NCBI RefSeq assembly: GCF_900110115.1
Contig: NZ_FOCM01000002.1
Location: 434,001-498,000 of the forward strand
DNA length: 64,000 nucleotides
Source of the DNA: Palleronia pelagia
GTDB taxonomy: Bacteria; Pseudomonadota; Alphaproteobacteria; Rhodobacterales; Rhodobacteraceae
Direction of reading: 5' to 3'
The notes under the pieces are model-generated. The model made no database searches, was not told the DNA's origin, and was given only the letters and a program-made list of their open reading frames with translations. Of the stretch, positions 26,554 through 35,190 are shown piece by piece. Within the stretch, counting starts at the first letter, position 1. Every line of letters begins with the position of its first letter. The translations under genes were made by a program, and so were the position numbers.

Positions 26554-26910
26554 TTACTGTTGCCCTTGCGCTTCCATCAGCGCGCGCAGGAGCTTTTCCT
26601 CGGACATATCATCATCGGCCGGCTTGTCCTGCTCGCCGCCGCCCATGAGAAGCGCCATGGCGTCTTCCTCGGGCTCGTCGACTTCGATCTGGGTCTGGTG
26701 CGACTCGATCATGCGCTCTCGCAGGTCATCCGACTGCTGGGTTTCCTCGGCGATCTCGCGCAGGCTGACGACGGGGTTCTTGTCGTTGTCGCGGTCGACC
26801 GTCGGCTGCGAGCCGGACGCGATCTCGCGAGCGCGGTGCGCGGCCAGCATCACGAGCTCGAACCGGTTGGGAACTTTATCGACGCAATCTTCGACTGTAA
26901 CGCGCGCCAT
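26554..26910 (-). CDS. rpoZ: RNA polymerase omega subunit
   Basis: Small subunit of 118 residues that helps fold the beta' subunit and, in proteobacteria, contributes a (p)ppGpp binding site. The conserved N-terminus [29 protein letters not shown] is present. The acidic C-terminal extension is normal for this group. It lies directly upstream of rel, the usual order, and is preceded by a promoter-like sequence and a strong hairpin. Confidence 0.96.
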   Translation of the reverse strand: MARVTVEDCVDKVPNRFELVMLAAHRAREIASGSQPTVDRDNDKNPVVSLREIAEETQQSDDLRERMIESHQTQIEVDEPEEDAMALLMGGGEQDKPADDDMSEEKLLRALMEAQGQQ

Positions 26911-26936
26911 GGCGACACCTCATGGAATCTGGTCAG

Positions 26937-26951
26937 GCCCCGAGACGGGGC
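26937..26951 (-). other. Hairpin in the rpoZ leader
   Basis: GCCCCG-AGA-CGGGGC (six pairs, three-base loop) lies between the putative rpoZ promoter and its start. No T-run follows, so it may tune message stability rather than end folK transcription. Confidence 0.45.
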
Positions 26952-26967
26952 GCAAGTAGAGAGGCGG

Positions 26968-26996
26968 GACCTAGACCATTCATTCGGACTTGACAA
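26968..26996 (-). promoter_or_regulatory. Putative sigma-70 promoter for rpoZ-rel
   Basis: On the minus strand, TTGTCA (26996-26991), a 17-base spacer and TAGGTC (26973-26968) lie about 60 bases upstream of the rpoZ ATG. Good -35 and spacing, moderate -10. Confidence 0.45.
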
Positions 26997-27005
26997 GACG
27001 CGGTT

Positions 27006-27590
27006 TCATATTCCGCCCCCATCGAAAGGCAGCACCGCGTCGCGATCCGTGGCGGGCAGAGCGTCGCGCATCTGGGCCACCGTGATCCCCGTGCGCGGGT
27101 GCCGCCAGTCGGGTGCGATCTGCGCCCAGGGCACAAGGACGAAGGCGCGATCCTGCAACCTTGGGTGAGGCAGGATCAGCCGGTCAGGCGCCTCGGCCCG
27201 CTGCTGTCCGAGGGACAGGGCGCGCCAACGATCCTGGGTGGCGGGGTCGGGCATAACAAGCTTGCCCACCGCGAGCAAATCGAGGTCCACGACCCGCGGC
27301 GCCCAACGCGCGGCCCGCGTTCGACCCAGCTCGGCTTCGACTTGGTGAAGAAGGTCCAGCAAACGGTCGGCCGGCCAGTCGGTCCGTAGTGACGCAACGG
27401 CATTCACGAAGTCGGGGCCGCTGTTCGGCGGAAAGGCGGGGCTGGATACGAAATCGCTTACTTCAAACGGCGATTCGTGATACTCTCGTAACAATTTTAG
27501 AGCGCTTTTCAGCATCCCTGCCGGGGTGAGTCGCCCCACTGCAAGGTTCGAGCCGAGGGCAACAAAGGCAGTCTGTGAATTTATATCCAT
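27006..27590 (-). CDS. folK: Hydroxymethyldihydropterin pyrophosphokinase FolK
   Basis: Transfers pyrophosphate from ATP to 6-hydroxymethyl-7,8-dihydropterin in folate synthesis. It has 194 residues from the ATG at 27590. An upstream in-frame ATG at 27689 would add a tail unlike the family and cover the divergent promoter. Family motifs: FVALGSN at the start, the central VASLRTDWPADRLLDLLHQVEAELGR region and RWAPRVVDLDLL, followed by LILPHPRLQDRAFVLVPW. Divergent from the NYN gene. Confidence 0.94.
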   Translation of the reverse strand: MDINSQTAFVALGSNLAVGRLTPAGMLKSALKLLREYHESPFEVSDFVSSPAFPPNSGPDFVNAVASLRTDWPADRLLDLLHQVEAELGRTRAARWAPRVVDLDLLAVGKLVMPDPATQDRWRALSLGQQRAEAPDRLILPHPRLQDRAFVLVPWAQIAPDWRHPRTGITVAQMRDALPATDRDAVLPFDGGGI

Positions 27591-27709
27591 CCGGGCAGTC
27601 GTATATCCATGAGTCGATGTTGCGGATCTGTTGCAAACGCATAGGTTGGCCATCCTGGCCGCACCGCAGCCAAGGGTGATTATGCCCATCGGAGTGCAAA
27701 GGACACTTA

Positions 27710-28264
27710 ATGTTTTATCGAGATGAGCGTCTTGCGCTGTTCATAGACGGCTCGAACCTTTACGCCGCCGGCAAAGCGCTCGGCTTCGACATCGATTACA
27801 AGCTGCTCCGGCAGGAATTCATGCGTCGGGGCAAGCTGCTCCGGGCGTTCTACTATACCGCCTTGCTGGAAGGTGAGGATTACTCGCCGATCCGTCCGCT
27901 GGTCGACTGGCTGAACTACAACGGGTTCAGCATTGTCACGAAGCCGGCCAAGGAGTTCACCGACAGCCAGGGTCGCCGCAAGATCAAGGGCAACATGGAC
28001 ATCGAACTGGCCGTTGACGCGATGGAGCTTGCGCCGCGCGTGGATCACATCGTCCTGTTTTCCGGCGATGGCGATTTTCGTCCCCTGGTCGAAGCGCTGC
28101 AGCGTGCTGGCGTGCGAGTCTCGGTCGTATCGACCATTCGCAGCCAACCGCCGATGATTGCTGACGAACTGCGCCGGCAGGCCGACAACTTCATCGAACT
28201 GGAGGAGCTGCGCGAGTCCATCGGCCGCCCGCCCCGCGACGAGATCCGCGCCGTCGCCGAGTAG
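27710..28264 (+). CDS. NYN domain protein (LabA/DUF88 type)
   Basis: Cytoplasmic protein of 184 residues with a PIN-like NYN fold, probably a metal-dependent RNase. The conserved aspartates are visible in ALFIDGSNLY (residue 10-19), the central NMDIELAVDAME and LFSGDGDFRPLVEA. The tail, about residues 150-184, is acidic and helical. RNA target unknown. It is divergent from folK over 119 bases, an arrangement common in Rhodobacterales. A terminator-like hairpin follows the gene. Confidence 0.9.
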   Translation: MFYRDERLALFIDGSNLYAAGKALGFDIDYKLLRQEFMRRGKLLRAFYYTALLEGEDYSPIRPLVDWLNYNGFSIVTKPAKEFTDSQGRRKIKGNMDIELAVDAMELAPRVDHIVLFSGDGDFRPLVEALQRAGVRVSVVSTIRSQPPMIADELRRQADNFIELEELRESIGRPPRDEIRAVAE

Positions 28265-28340
28265 GCTACACGCACATCTGGAATAGACCGACTGTCGGGC
28301 GAATGGTCGCTCGGGCAGCCTGCTGTGCCAACACCAGAAA

Positions 28341-28371
28341 ACGCCGGCGGGTCGCGATGACCCTCCGGCGT
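28341..28371 (+). terminator. Terminator-like hairpin after the NYN gene
   Basis: ACGCCGGCGGGTC and GACCCTCCGGCGT pair with one mismatch over a GCGAT loop. CGTTATTCT follows, giving a short, imperfect T-rich end. It sits 76 bases after the stop. Confidence 0.55.
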
Positions 28372-28472
28372 CGTTATTCTGAAATTGCGTCGCGCGCGGC
28401 ATGCGGGACAATAATGCTGCCCAGAGCGATCATCGAATGTAACTTCTTTACCTTTTGATCAGATTCGTCAAA

Positions 28473-28492
28473 ATCCCCCCATAATGGGGGAT
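28473..28492. promoter_or_regulatory. Lux-box-like 20-bp palindrome at the start of the LuxR gene
   Basis: ATCCCCC and GGGGGAT arms flank a six-base CATAAT spacer, giving a 20-bp palindrome. It ends seven bases before the TTG start and includes the probable ribosome-binding site. Size and symmetry are those expected of LuxR-family operators, so autoregulation is possible. Alternatively, the stem could block ribosome access. Confidence 0.45.
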
Positions 28493-28499
28493 AGGACCG

Positions 28500-29237
28500 T
28501 TGGGACTTGACCGATTCGACACGATCGAGACGGCCGAGAACGTGCGAGACCTGTGGCAGGTCACGCTTGAAACCCTGCAGGCCATTGGGTTTTCCAGGGT
28601 CATCTACCTGACAGTCGACCGCGATGGCCGCGCGCCTCAGCTGATGACGAACCTCGAAGCGATCTACGATCTTTCGAATCCGGCGAAGGATCCATTTCTT
28701 CAGCACTGCTGCAGTTCGTATCGAATCACGCGAACCGGTGTCGGATTTCTCGACGAGCATCCCTATCTCGGCAATCGCGCGCGCGCATTCATCGCGGATG
28801 CCGCATCCCACGGCTTCCAGACCGGGCTGGCACTGCCCATGCGGCTGACCGGATCGGAGCGTTACGGCGGTTTCAACGTCGGCACGGGCCTGACACCCGA
28901 GGACTTCCTGCGCGATATCTGGCCCGATCGCGAGAAGGTTCGATTTCTTTGCCTGATCGCACACCGGCGGATGGAGGAGCTTGCGGCCACACCCTGCGGC
29001 GCCCAGGAATTCCGCGAACTGTTGATCGCGCCCCACCAGGAGCAGCTGCATCAACTCAGCCCGCGCGAAACGGAGATGGTGTATCTCCTGGCCCGCGGGC
29101 TTTCGCGCAAGGAGGTCGCCCGTATGTGCGGGATCAGTCCGAACACCGCGAACGATTACATCAAGAGCGCCTACCGCAAGCTCGGCGTCAGCAATCGGAT
29201 CGAGGTGGTGCAGATGGTTCAGAACGGTGAAATCTGA
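28500..29237 (+). CDS. LuxR-type regulator with autoinducer-binding-like domain (LuxR solo)
   Basis: Transcription factor of 245 residues. The N-terminal ligand-binding-like domain covers about 20-170. It keeps the DP dipeptide (KDPFL) but not all aromatic residues that contact acyl-homoserine lactones in TraR. The C-terminal GerE helix-turn-helix is complete: [45 protein letters not shown]. The only usable start in the open frame is TTG 28500, because an in-frame TAA lies just upstream and the next ATG is deep in the domain. No luxI gene is in the window. The ligand may be non-canonical. Confidence 0.88.
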   Translation: MGLDRFDTIETAENVRDLWQVTLETLQAIGFSRVIYLTVDRDGRAPQLMTNLEAIYDLSNPAKDPFLQHCCSSYRITRTGVGFLDEHPYLGNRARAFIADAASHGFQTGLALPMRLTGSERYGGFNVGTGLTPEDFLRDIWPDREKVRFLCLIAHRRMEELAATPCGAQEFRELLIAPHQEQLHQLSPRETEMVYLLARGLSRKEVARMCGISPNTANDYIKSAYRKLGVSNRIEVVQMVQNGEI

Positions 29238-29239
29238 GG

Positions 29240-29255
29240 CCGGTGGCGGCACCGG
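29240..29255 (+). terminator. Hairpin immediately after the LuxR gene
   Basis: CCGGTG-GCGG-CACCGG, three bases after the stop at 29237. It has no T-run; weak terminator or stability element. Confidence 0.3.
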
Positions 29256-29317
29256 ATCGACTCTGGCAATCCGGCCGGCAGGCTCTTAGGTCTGGGATAT
29301 CCGAAGGGAATGCCGCC

Positions 29318-30268
29318 ATGTCGAAACCGCCGCTGACACTCTATCTCGCCGCGCCGCGTGGCTTCTGCGCGGGCGTGGACCGCGCCATCAAGATCGTCGA
29401 GATGGCACTGCAGAAATGGGGCGCGCCGGTCTACGTGCGCCACGAGATCGTCCATAACCGCTATGTCGTGGATGAACTGCGCGACAAGGGTGCCGTCTTC
29501 GTCGAGGAGCTGGACGAGGCGCCCGACGACCGGCCGGTGATCTTCTCGGCCCACGGCGTGCCGAAATCCGTGCCCGAGGCCGCGCAGGCGCGCGAGATGG
29601 TCTTCGTGGACGCGACCTGCCCCCTGGTCAGCAAGGTCCATATCGAGGCCGAGCGCCACCACGAGAACGGGCTGCAGATGGTGATGATCGGCCACGCGGG
29701 CCACCCTGAGACACTGGGCACCATGGGCCAGCTTCCGCCCGGCGAGGTGTTGCTGGTCGAGACCGAGGACGACGTGGCCGACCTGATGCCGCGCGACCCC
29801 GAGAAGCTGGCCTTCATCACGCAGACGACGCTCAGCGTCGATGATACCGCCGGGATCGTCGCCGCCCTGAAGAACCGGTTCCCGTCGATCATCGGCCCGC
29901 ACAAGGAAGACATCTGCTACGCGACCACGAACCGGCAGGAAGCGGTGAAGGCCATGGCGCCCAAGTGCGACGCGATGCTGGTGGTGGGGGCCCCGAATTC
30001 CTCCAACTCCAAGCGCCTGGTCGAGGTCGGCGCGCGGGCCGGTTGCAGCTACAGCCAGCTTGTCCAGCGCGCCGCAGATATCGACTGGCGGGCGCTCGAC
30101 GGCATCGCCTCCATGGGGATCACCGCCGGGGCCTCGGCGCCCGAGATCCTGATCGAAGAGGTCATCGACGCCTTCCGCGACCGGTACGACGTGACCGTCG
30201 AGATGGTCGAAACAGCGGTCGAGCGGGTGGAGTTCAAGGTCCCCCGCGTCCTGCGCGAACCTGCCTGA
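29318..30268 (+). CDS. ispH: 4-hydroxy-3-methylbut-2-enyl diphosphate reductase IspH
   Basis: Last enzyme of the MEP pathway, reducing HMBPP to isopentenyl and dimethylallyl diphosphate with a [4Fe-4S] cluster. It is 316 residues. The three cluster cysteines are in GFCAGVDRA (near residue 18), DATCPLVSK (near 103) and [12 protein letters not shown] (near 204). Start chosen at ATG 29318 after GAAGGGA; an earlier in-frame start lacks similarity. Cytoplasmic, separate from the LuxR gene by 80 bases. Confidence 0.97.
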   Translation: MSKPPLTLYLAAPRGFCAGVDRAIKIVEMALQKWGAPVYVRHEIVHNRYVVDELRDKGAVFVEELDEAPDDRPVIFSAHGVPKSVPEAAQAREMVFVDATCPLVSKVHIEAERHHENGLQMVMIGHAGHPETLGTMGQLPPGEVLLVETEDDVADLMPRDPEKLAFITQTTLSVDDTAGIVAALKNRFPSIIGPHKEDICYATTNRQEAVKAMAPKCDAMLVVGAPNSSNSKRLVEVGARAGCSYSQLVQRAADIDWRALDGIASMGITAGASAPEILIEEVIDAFRDRYDVTVEMVETAVERVEFKVPRVLREPA

Positions 30269-30340
30269 GCGGATCCGCCGCTTGGCAGGCCCGAGCCGCG
30301 TGCTAAGGTCGCCCGGCAGAACCGGAAAAGGCGCGCCTAG

Positions 30341-30952
30341 ATGTCCTGGCAATTCCTTCTTACCGCGACGGTCGTCTGTCTCGCCCCGGGCACCGGCGTG
30401 CTCTACACGCTGGCCATCGGTCTGGGGCGCGGCTGGGGTCCGTCGCTCTGGGCCGCGCTGGGTTGCACCTTCGGGATCGTCCCGCACCTCCTGGCTGCGA
30501 CCCTTGGCCTGGCCGCCCTTCTGCACACCAGCGCGCTGGCTTTCCAGATCGTGAAATTCGCCGGCGTGGCCTACCTGCTTTATCTTGCGTGGCAGGCCCT
30601 GCGCGAGGGCGGCAGCCTCGACGTGGCTGCCCGGCGCGATCCGACGCCCGGGCCGCTGGTCGCCCGTCGCGGGGCGCTGATCAACATCCTGAACCCGAAA
30701 CTGTCGATCTTCTTCCTGGCGCTGCTGCCGCCGTTCCTGTCGGGCAACCCCGCGACGGCCACGGCCGAGATGCTGGGCCTCGGGGCCGTCTTCATGGCGA
30801 TGACCTTCGTCATCTTCGCGGGCTACGGCGCGGCGGCGGCGCAGGTGCGGCGCGCAGTGCTGGGCAACGACCGGGTGCTGCGCTGGATGTCGCGCGGCAT
30901 TGCGGCGGTTTTCGCGGGGCTGGCCGGACGGCTGGCGGTCGAGCGGGCATGA
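30341..30952 (+). CDS. LysE/RhtB family exporter
   Basis: Inner-membrane protein of 203 residues with about six hydrophobic segments, of the family exporting amino acids or related compounds. The N-terminal CLAPGTGVLYTLAIGLGRGW pattern and the later GALINILNPKLSIFFLALLPPFL segment, where the NPK motif is typical, support the call. Substrate unknown. It overlaps the DUF3429 gene by four bases. Confidence 0.9.
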   Translation: MSWQFLLTATVVCLAPGTGVLYTLAIGLGRGWGPSLWAALGCTFGIVPHLLAATLGLAALLHTSALAFQIVKFAGVAYLLYLAWQALREGGSLDVAARRDPTPGPLVARRGALINILNPKLSIFFLALLPPFLSGNPATATAEMLGLGAVFMAMTFVIFAGYGAAAAQVRRAVLGNDRVLRWMSRGIAAVFAGLAGRLAVERA

Positions 30953-31395
30953 CCATCCCCAAGGCGCCCTTGCTGCTGGGCCTGGCCGGCCTTCTGCCCT
31001 TCTTCTGGGGCCTGGTGACCATGCTGCTGCCCGATCTCGGCACCTGGACCGGACAAAACGTCAGCCCGCGCCTCGCCGGGCCCTACGTGCAGCTGGCCTA
31101 CGGCACCGTCATCCTGTCGTTCATGTCCGGGGTTCTCTGGGGATTCGCCACCAAGGCGGAAGGCCAGGTCGCGGCGTCGGGCTATGCCCTGTCGACGGTC
31201 CCCGCGCTGTGGGCGTTCTTCTTCGTCGGCGGCGGGCCGGTCTCGGCGGCGGTCTACCTCGCGTTGGGCTTCATCGGCATCCTTGGCCTGGACTGGCTGT
31301 TCTGGCGACAGGGGCTGGCCCCCCCGTGGTGGATGCACCTGCGGTTCCTGCTGACCGGGCTGGTGGTCGTCTCGCTTTTGCCGATCCTGCTGTGA
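30949..31395 (+). CDS. DUF3429 membrane protein
   Basis: Small membrane protein of 148 residues with about four to five hydrophobic segments. The family pattern is [16 protein letters not shown] near the N-terminus and [15 protein letters not shown] in the middle, ending with a [10 protein letters not shown] stretch. Function unknown; the family often occurs near transport or quinone-related genes. It starts at an ATG overlapping the LysE stop and ends with a GTGA overlap into the methyltransferase gene, making a tight three-gene operon. Confidence 0.85.
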   Translation: MTIPKAPLLLGLAGLLPFFWGLVTMLLPDLGTWTGQNVSPRLAGPYVQLAYGTVILSFMSGVLWGFATKAEGQVAASGYALSTVPALWAFFFVGGGPVSAAVYLALGFIGILGLDWLFWRQGLAPPWWMHLRFLLTGLVVVSLLPILL

Positions 31396-31991
31396 CCGCC
31401 GACCCCGAAACGCTGGCCTGTTACGCGCGGCGCGCCCAGGAATACGCGGACACGATCAGCCGCGCCGGCCCGGACGCGGACCTTCTGGCCTTCATGGGCG
31501 CCTTGCCCGACACGGGCGCGCCGGTGCTGGATTGGGGCTGCGGCCCCGGCAACTCGGCCGCCATGATGATGGCCCGCGGCATCACGGTCGAGGCCACGGA
31601 CGCGTCGCCCGAAATGGCCGAGATCGCGACCGGCCTTGGGGTCGAGGTGCTGGTCGAGCCGTTCGAAGAGCTTGCGCCGATCCCGAAATACCGCGGGACC
31701 TGGGCCAATTTCTCGCTACTGCACGTCACGCCGGAGCGGATGCCGGAAATGATCGACCTGGCCGCCAGGGCCCTGCTGCGCGGCGGCGTTCTTCACCTGG
31801 GCCTGAAACGGGGCAGCGGCACCGCGCGCGACCCCATCGGCCGGTTTTTCAGCTACTGGGAGCCTGCCGAGCTGGACGCGATGACGCGCGCCTCGGGGCT
31901 GGAGCCCTTCGCAACGCGGCTGGGCGAGGGCAGCGGGCTGGATGGACGGATCGAACCCTTCGTCATCCACCTGAGCCGCAAGCCGGACTGA
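31392..31991 (+). CDS. Class I SAM-dependent methyltransferase
   Basis: Cytoplasmic protein of 199 residues with a Rossmann-type methyltransferase fold. Motif I is [13 protein letters not shown] (near residue 46), a motif-II acidic residue occurs in EATDASPEM, and a later [18 protein letters not shown] stretch forms the central strands. Starts at GTG 31392, coupled to DUF3429 by GTGA. Substrate unknown; small-molecule type rather than RNA type by its length and motifs. Confidence 0.85.
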   Translation: MTADPETLACYARRAQEYADTISRAGPDADLLAFMGALPDTGAPVLDWGCGPGNSAAMMMARGITVEATDASPEMAEIATGLGVEVLVEPFEELAPIPKYRGTWANFSLLHVTPERMPEMIDLAARALLRGGVLHLGLKRGSGTARDPIGRFFSYWEPAELDAMTRASGLEPFATRLGEGSGLDGRIEPFVIHLSRKPD

Positions 31992-32059
31992 GCCCGCTTG
32001 CGACGGGCGCCGCTTTGGGGCAAGCCCGGGCCGATCCGAACGCGCCGAGGACCAGCACC

Positions 32060-32518
32060 ATGACCGATCTCTTCGCCTATACCGACGGCGCCTGCTCCGG
32101 CAATCCGGGGCCGGGCGGCTGGGGCGCGCTGCTGATCGCGCGCGATGGCGATGCGGTCGTGAAGTCGCGCGACCTGAAGGGGGGCGAAGCCAACACCACC
32201 AACAACCGGATGGAGCTTCTGGCCGCAATCAGCGCGCTGGAAAGTCTCAGCCGCCCCAGCCGCATCACCATGGTGACCGACAGCCAGTACGTTAAGAACG
32301 GCGTGACCAGCTGGATCCATGGCTGGAAGCGCAACGGCTGGAAGACGTCGGCCAAGAAGCCGGTCAAGAACGACGACCTGTGGAAACGGCTGGACGCCGC
32401 GCAGGCGCGCCACGACGTCAAGTGGGAATGGGTGAAGGGCCACGCCGGCCATCCCGAGAACGAACGCGCGGACGAGCTGGCCCGGGCGGGCATGGCCCCG
32501 TTCAAACCGAGCGCATGA
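32060..32518 (+). CDS. rnhA: Ribonuclease HI
   Basis: Degrades the RNA strand of RNA-DNA hybrids, for example Okazaki primers and R-loops. It is 152 residues. All four catalytic acids are in place: Asp in [16 protein letters not shown], Glu in NRMELLA, Asp in VTDSQYV and Asp in NERADELA. The basic handle region ([11 protein letters not shown]) is present. Its stop overlaps the following ATG by four bases. Confidence 0.97.
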   Translation: MTDLFAYTDGACSGNPGPGGWGALLIARDGDAVVKSRDLKGGEANTTNNRMELLAAISALESLSRPSRITMVTDSQYVKNGVTSWIHGWKRNGWKTSAKKPVKNDDLWKRLDAAQARHDVKWEWVKGHAGHPENERADELARAGMAPFKPSA

Positions 32519-33138
32519 CGGCGCTGGCGATCCTCGACTATTGCGCGGTGTTCGTCTTCGCGCTCAGCGGCGCCTTCGCGGCGAGCCGCGCGCAACTGGA
32601 CCTCGTGGGCTTCATTTTCCTCGCCAGCCTCACGGCGCTGGGTGGCGGAACCACGCGTGACCTGCTGCTGGACCGGGCGATCTTCTGGATGGTCGACCCG
32701 AGCTACCTGGCCGTGGCCGCCAGCGCGGCGGTCGTGGTGTTCTGGACCGCGCACCTTGCCGACAACCGCCTGATCTGGCTGGTGTGGCTGGACGCCTGCG
32801 CGCTGGCCGTCGCGGTGCCCGCGGGCGTGGTGGCGGCACAGGCATTCTTCCAGCCCTGGCCCATCGTGATCCTCATGGGGATCCTCACCGGCACCTTCGG
32901 CGGCCTGCTGCGCGACGTGGTCGTGAACGACGTGCCGGTCGTGCTGGCCAAGGGCGAGCTCTACGTCACCGCGGCCTTCGCGGGCGGGGGGGCCGCCCTG
33001 ATCGCATTCGCCGTAAGCGATGACATGCGCGTGGCCGTCGCGGTCTGCGGTGCCGTCACGCTGATCCTGCGCGCGGGATCGCTGTGGTTCGGCTGGCACC
33101 TGCCGGTCTACAAGTCGCGCCCGCCCCGCAATTTCTGA
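32515..33138 (+). CDS. Trimeric intracellular cation (TRIC) channel family protein
   Basis: Membrane protein of 207 residues with about seven segments arranged as two repeats: [12 protein letters not shown] near residue 45 and [16 protein letters not shown] near 127. This is the family formerly called UPF0126 or YadS. Bacterial homologues form trimeric potassium-permeable channels. Physiological role here unknown. Coupled to rnhA by an ATGA overlap. Confidence 0.92.
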   Translation: MTALAILDYCAVFVFALSGAFAASRAQLDLVGFIFLASLTALGGGTTRDLLLDRAIFWMVDPSYLAVAASAAVVVFWTAHLADNRLIWLVWLDACALAVAVPAGVVAAQAFFQPWPIVILMGILTGTFGGLLRDVVVNDVPVVLAKGELYVTAAFAGGGAALIAFAVSDDMRVAVAVCGAVTLILRAGSLWFGWHLPVYKSRPPRNF

Positions 33139-33147
33139 GACAGACCG

Positions 33148-34047
33148 TCAGTCCAGCCGGTCGGGCAGGTCCATGGCGCGCAGCGCCTCGGCGGCGCCCA
33201 TGGCCCGCCGACCAGCGCGCTGAAGCTCCAGCACCTCGACCGCGCCGTCGCCGCAGGCCACGGAAAAGCCGTCCAGCAGCTGTCCCGGCGTCCCCTGCCC
33301 CGGCACCAGCCGCGAGCGCAGAAGCTTCACCCGCTCGCCCGCCACCTCGCACCACGCGCCGGGAAACGGTGAAAGCCCCCGGATGAGTGCGTCGATTTCG
33401 GTGGCCGGACGGGTCCACTCCACGCGTGCCTCGGCCTTGTCGATCTTGCTTGCATAGGTGACGCCGTCTTCGGGCTGCGGCTCGGGTGTGAGCTGGTCGA
33501 GCCGGCCCAGCGCCTCGACGATCAGCCGTCCCCCCATGGCGCCCAGCCGGTCGTGAAGGTCGCCAGTGGTCTCGGTCTCGCCGATCGGCGTGGCCTCGCG
33601 CAGCAAAACCGGCCCGGTGTCCAATCCCGCCTCCATCTGCATGACGCAGATGCCGGTCTCGGCGTCGCGGGCCATGACCGCGCGGTGGATGGGCGCGGCC
33701 CCGCGCCAGCGCGGCAGCAGCGAGGCATGGATGTTCAGGCATCCATGGCGCGGCGCGTCCAGAACCGGCTGCGGCAGCAACAGGCCATAGGCCACGACGA
33801 CCGCGATGTCGCCCTCCAGCGCAGCGAACTCTTCCTGCGCCTCGGCGTCTTTCAGGCTGACGGGGTGGCGAACCGGCAGGCCCAGTTCCAGCGCGCGGGC
33901 ATGGACGGGACCGGGCCGCAGCTTCTTGCCCCGGCCCGCCGGGCGCGGCGGCTGGGTGTAGACACAGGCGATCTCGTGCCCCGCATCGACCAATGCCTGA
34001 AGCGCCGGGACCGAGAAATCGGGCGTCCCCATGAATATCACGCGCAT
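33148..34047 (-). CDS. fmt: Methionyl-tRNA formyltransferase
   Basis: Formylates initiator Met-tRNA with 10-formyl-tetrahydrofolate. It is 299 residues. The N-terminus [14 protein letters not shown], the formyl-donor pocket with [19 protein letters not shown], and the C-terminal tRNA-binding domain ([14 protein letters not shown]) match the family. It is the last gene of a def, def-like, fmt operon, four bases after the def-like stop. Confidence 0.97.
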   Translation of the reverse strand: MRVIFMGTPDFSVPALQALVDAGHEIACVYTQPPRPAGRGKKLRPGPVHARALELGLPVRHPVSLKDAEAQEEFAALEGDIAVVVAYGLLLPQPVLDAPRHGCLNIHASLLPRWRGAAPIHRAVMARDAETGICVMQMEAGLDTGPVLLREATPIGETETTGDLHDRLGAMGGRLIVEALGRLDQLTPEPQPEDGVTYASKIDKAEARVEWTRPATEIDALIRGLSPFPGAWCEVAGERVKLLRSRLVPGQGTPGQLLDGFSVACGDGAVEVLELQRAGRRAMGAAEALRAMDLPDRLD

Positions 34048-34051
34048 CGGC

Positions 34052-34549
34052 TCAGTCCCTTCGCTTGGCCGCGCGCTTCAGCAGCATCTGGCGCTTGGTG
34101 CGGCTCAGCCGGTCGAAATACATGCGTCCCGCCAGGTGATCGACCTGGTGCTGCACCGACGTGGCCCAGAGATGGATGAAATCACGCTCTTCTACCACGC
34201 CATCGGCGTTCAGAAACCGCACCGTGACCGCGCGGGGCCGTGTGATCCGGGCCGAGACGCCGGGCAGGTTCGGCGATGCCTCCTCGAAATCGCGCGGCTC
34301 GACGCTGGCGTGCAGGATCTCTGGGTTGGCCATGCGCACCGCCTGCCCGCGATCCTCGGACGCATCCACCACGGCCAGCGCCAGCGGCACGCCGATCTGC
34401 GGCGCGGCAAGACCCACGCCCGGCATGGCTTCCATCGTGTCGATCATGTCGTCCCAGATCGCGCGGATCTCGTCCGTGATCGCCTCGACGGGTCGCGCGG
34501 GCTGGCTCAGCCGCCGGTCGGGCCACATGACGAAAGGCCGCGTCGGCAC
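34052..34549 (-). CDS. Peptide deformylase-like protein with altered active site
   Basis: Protein of 165 residues that follows the deformylase fold throughout. Motif 1 is intact (GVGLAAPQ, 44-51). In motif 2 the metal ligand Cys is Ser92 (EASPNLP against EGCLSIP). In motif 3 HExxH is HQVDH (134-138), so the catalytic Glu is Gln135. Loss of a ligand and of the general base argues against normal deformylase activity; it may bind formyl-methionine peptides or ribosomes without cleaving. It sits between a normal def (five bases upstream) and fmt (four bases downstream). No frameshift is visible, so it is maintained, not decayed. Confidence 0.85.
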   Translation of the reverse strand: MPTRPFVMWPDRRLSQPARPVEAITDEIRAIWDDMIDTMEAMPGVGLAAPQIGVPLALAVVDASEDRGQAVRMANPEILHASVEPRDFEEASPNLPGVSARITRPRAVTVRFLNADGVVEERDFIHLWATSVQHQVDHLAGRMYFDRLSRTKRQMLLKRAAKRRD

Positions 34550-34553
34550 GGGG

Positions 34554-35081
34554 TCAGGCCCGCGCCCGTTCGCGCTTCAGCTTCTGCATCTTGCGGGTGA
34601 TCATCTGGCGCTTGAGCGGCTTCAGGTAGTCGATGAACAGCTTGCCATCCAGATGGTCGATTTCGTGCTGCACGCAGGTCGCCCACAGCCCGGTGAAATG
34701 CTCCGACCGTTCGGCGCCGTCGAGGTCGGTCCATGCGACCTTCACCTCGGCCGGGCGTTCCACGTCGGCATATTGCTCGGGGATGGACAGGCAGCCTTCC
34801 TCGTAGATGGACACCTCGTCCGAGGCCCAGGTGACCTCGGGGTTGATCAACACCATCGGCCGCGGCTCGGCGCCCTCTTCCTTCACGCAGTCCATGACCA
34901 GCACGCGCTGCATCACGCCGATCTGCGGCGCGGCCAGCCCGATGCCCGGCGCGTCGTACATGGTTTCCAGCATGTCGGCGGCCAGCGTCCGCAGGTCGTC
35001 GTCGACCGTGTCCACCGGATCGGCCGGCTTTTTCAGACGCGGGTCTGGATGGATGAGGATGGGGCGGATCATGCCGTCCAT
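34554..35081 (-). CDS. def: Peptide deformylase
   Basis: Removes the N-formyl group from nascent proteins. It has 175 residues. All three motifs are intact: GIGLAAPQ (47-54), EGCLS (95-99, metal ligand Cys97) and HEIDH (139-143, two metal ligands and the catalytic Glu140). It heads the def, def-like, fmt operon, whose products remove and add the formyl group. The basic C-terminal tail (LKRQMITRKMQKLKRERARA) is typical of ribosome-contacting deformylases. Confidence 0.97.
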   Translation of the reverse strand: MDGMIRPILIHPDPRLKKPADPVDTVDDDLRTLAADMLETMYDAPGIGLAAPQIGVMQRVLVMDCVKEEGAEPRPMVLINPEVTWASDEVSIYEEGCLSIPEQYADVERPAEVKVAWTDLDGAERSEHFTGLWATCVQHEIDHLDGKLFIDYLKPLKRQMITRKMQKLKRERARA

Positions 35082-35190
35082 TTAGGCGTGGCGCGGCGGG
35101 GATGCAACAAAACGCGCGTGCGGCGCGCGGGGCTGGACCTCGGCGGTGGATGTGACAGGTTACAGCCCAGCCAGACACCGGGAGCACGCC

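Noticed and set aside
23704-27168. An 1,154-residue plus-strand frame across DUF2062, rel and rpoZ
   Set aside because: It spans several real genes on the other strand and shows no family similarity; codon-bias shadow.
28265-29317. An acyl-homoserine-lactone synthase next to the LuxR gene
   Set aside because: No luxI-like frame on either strand near the regulator; it is a solo within this window.
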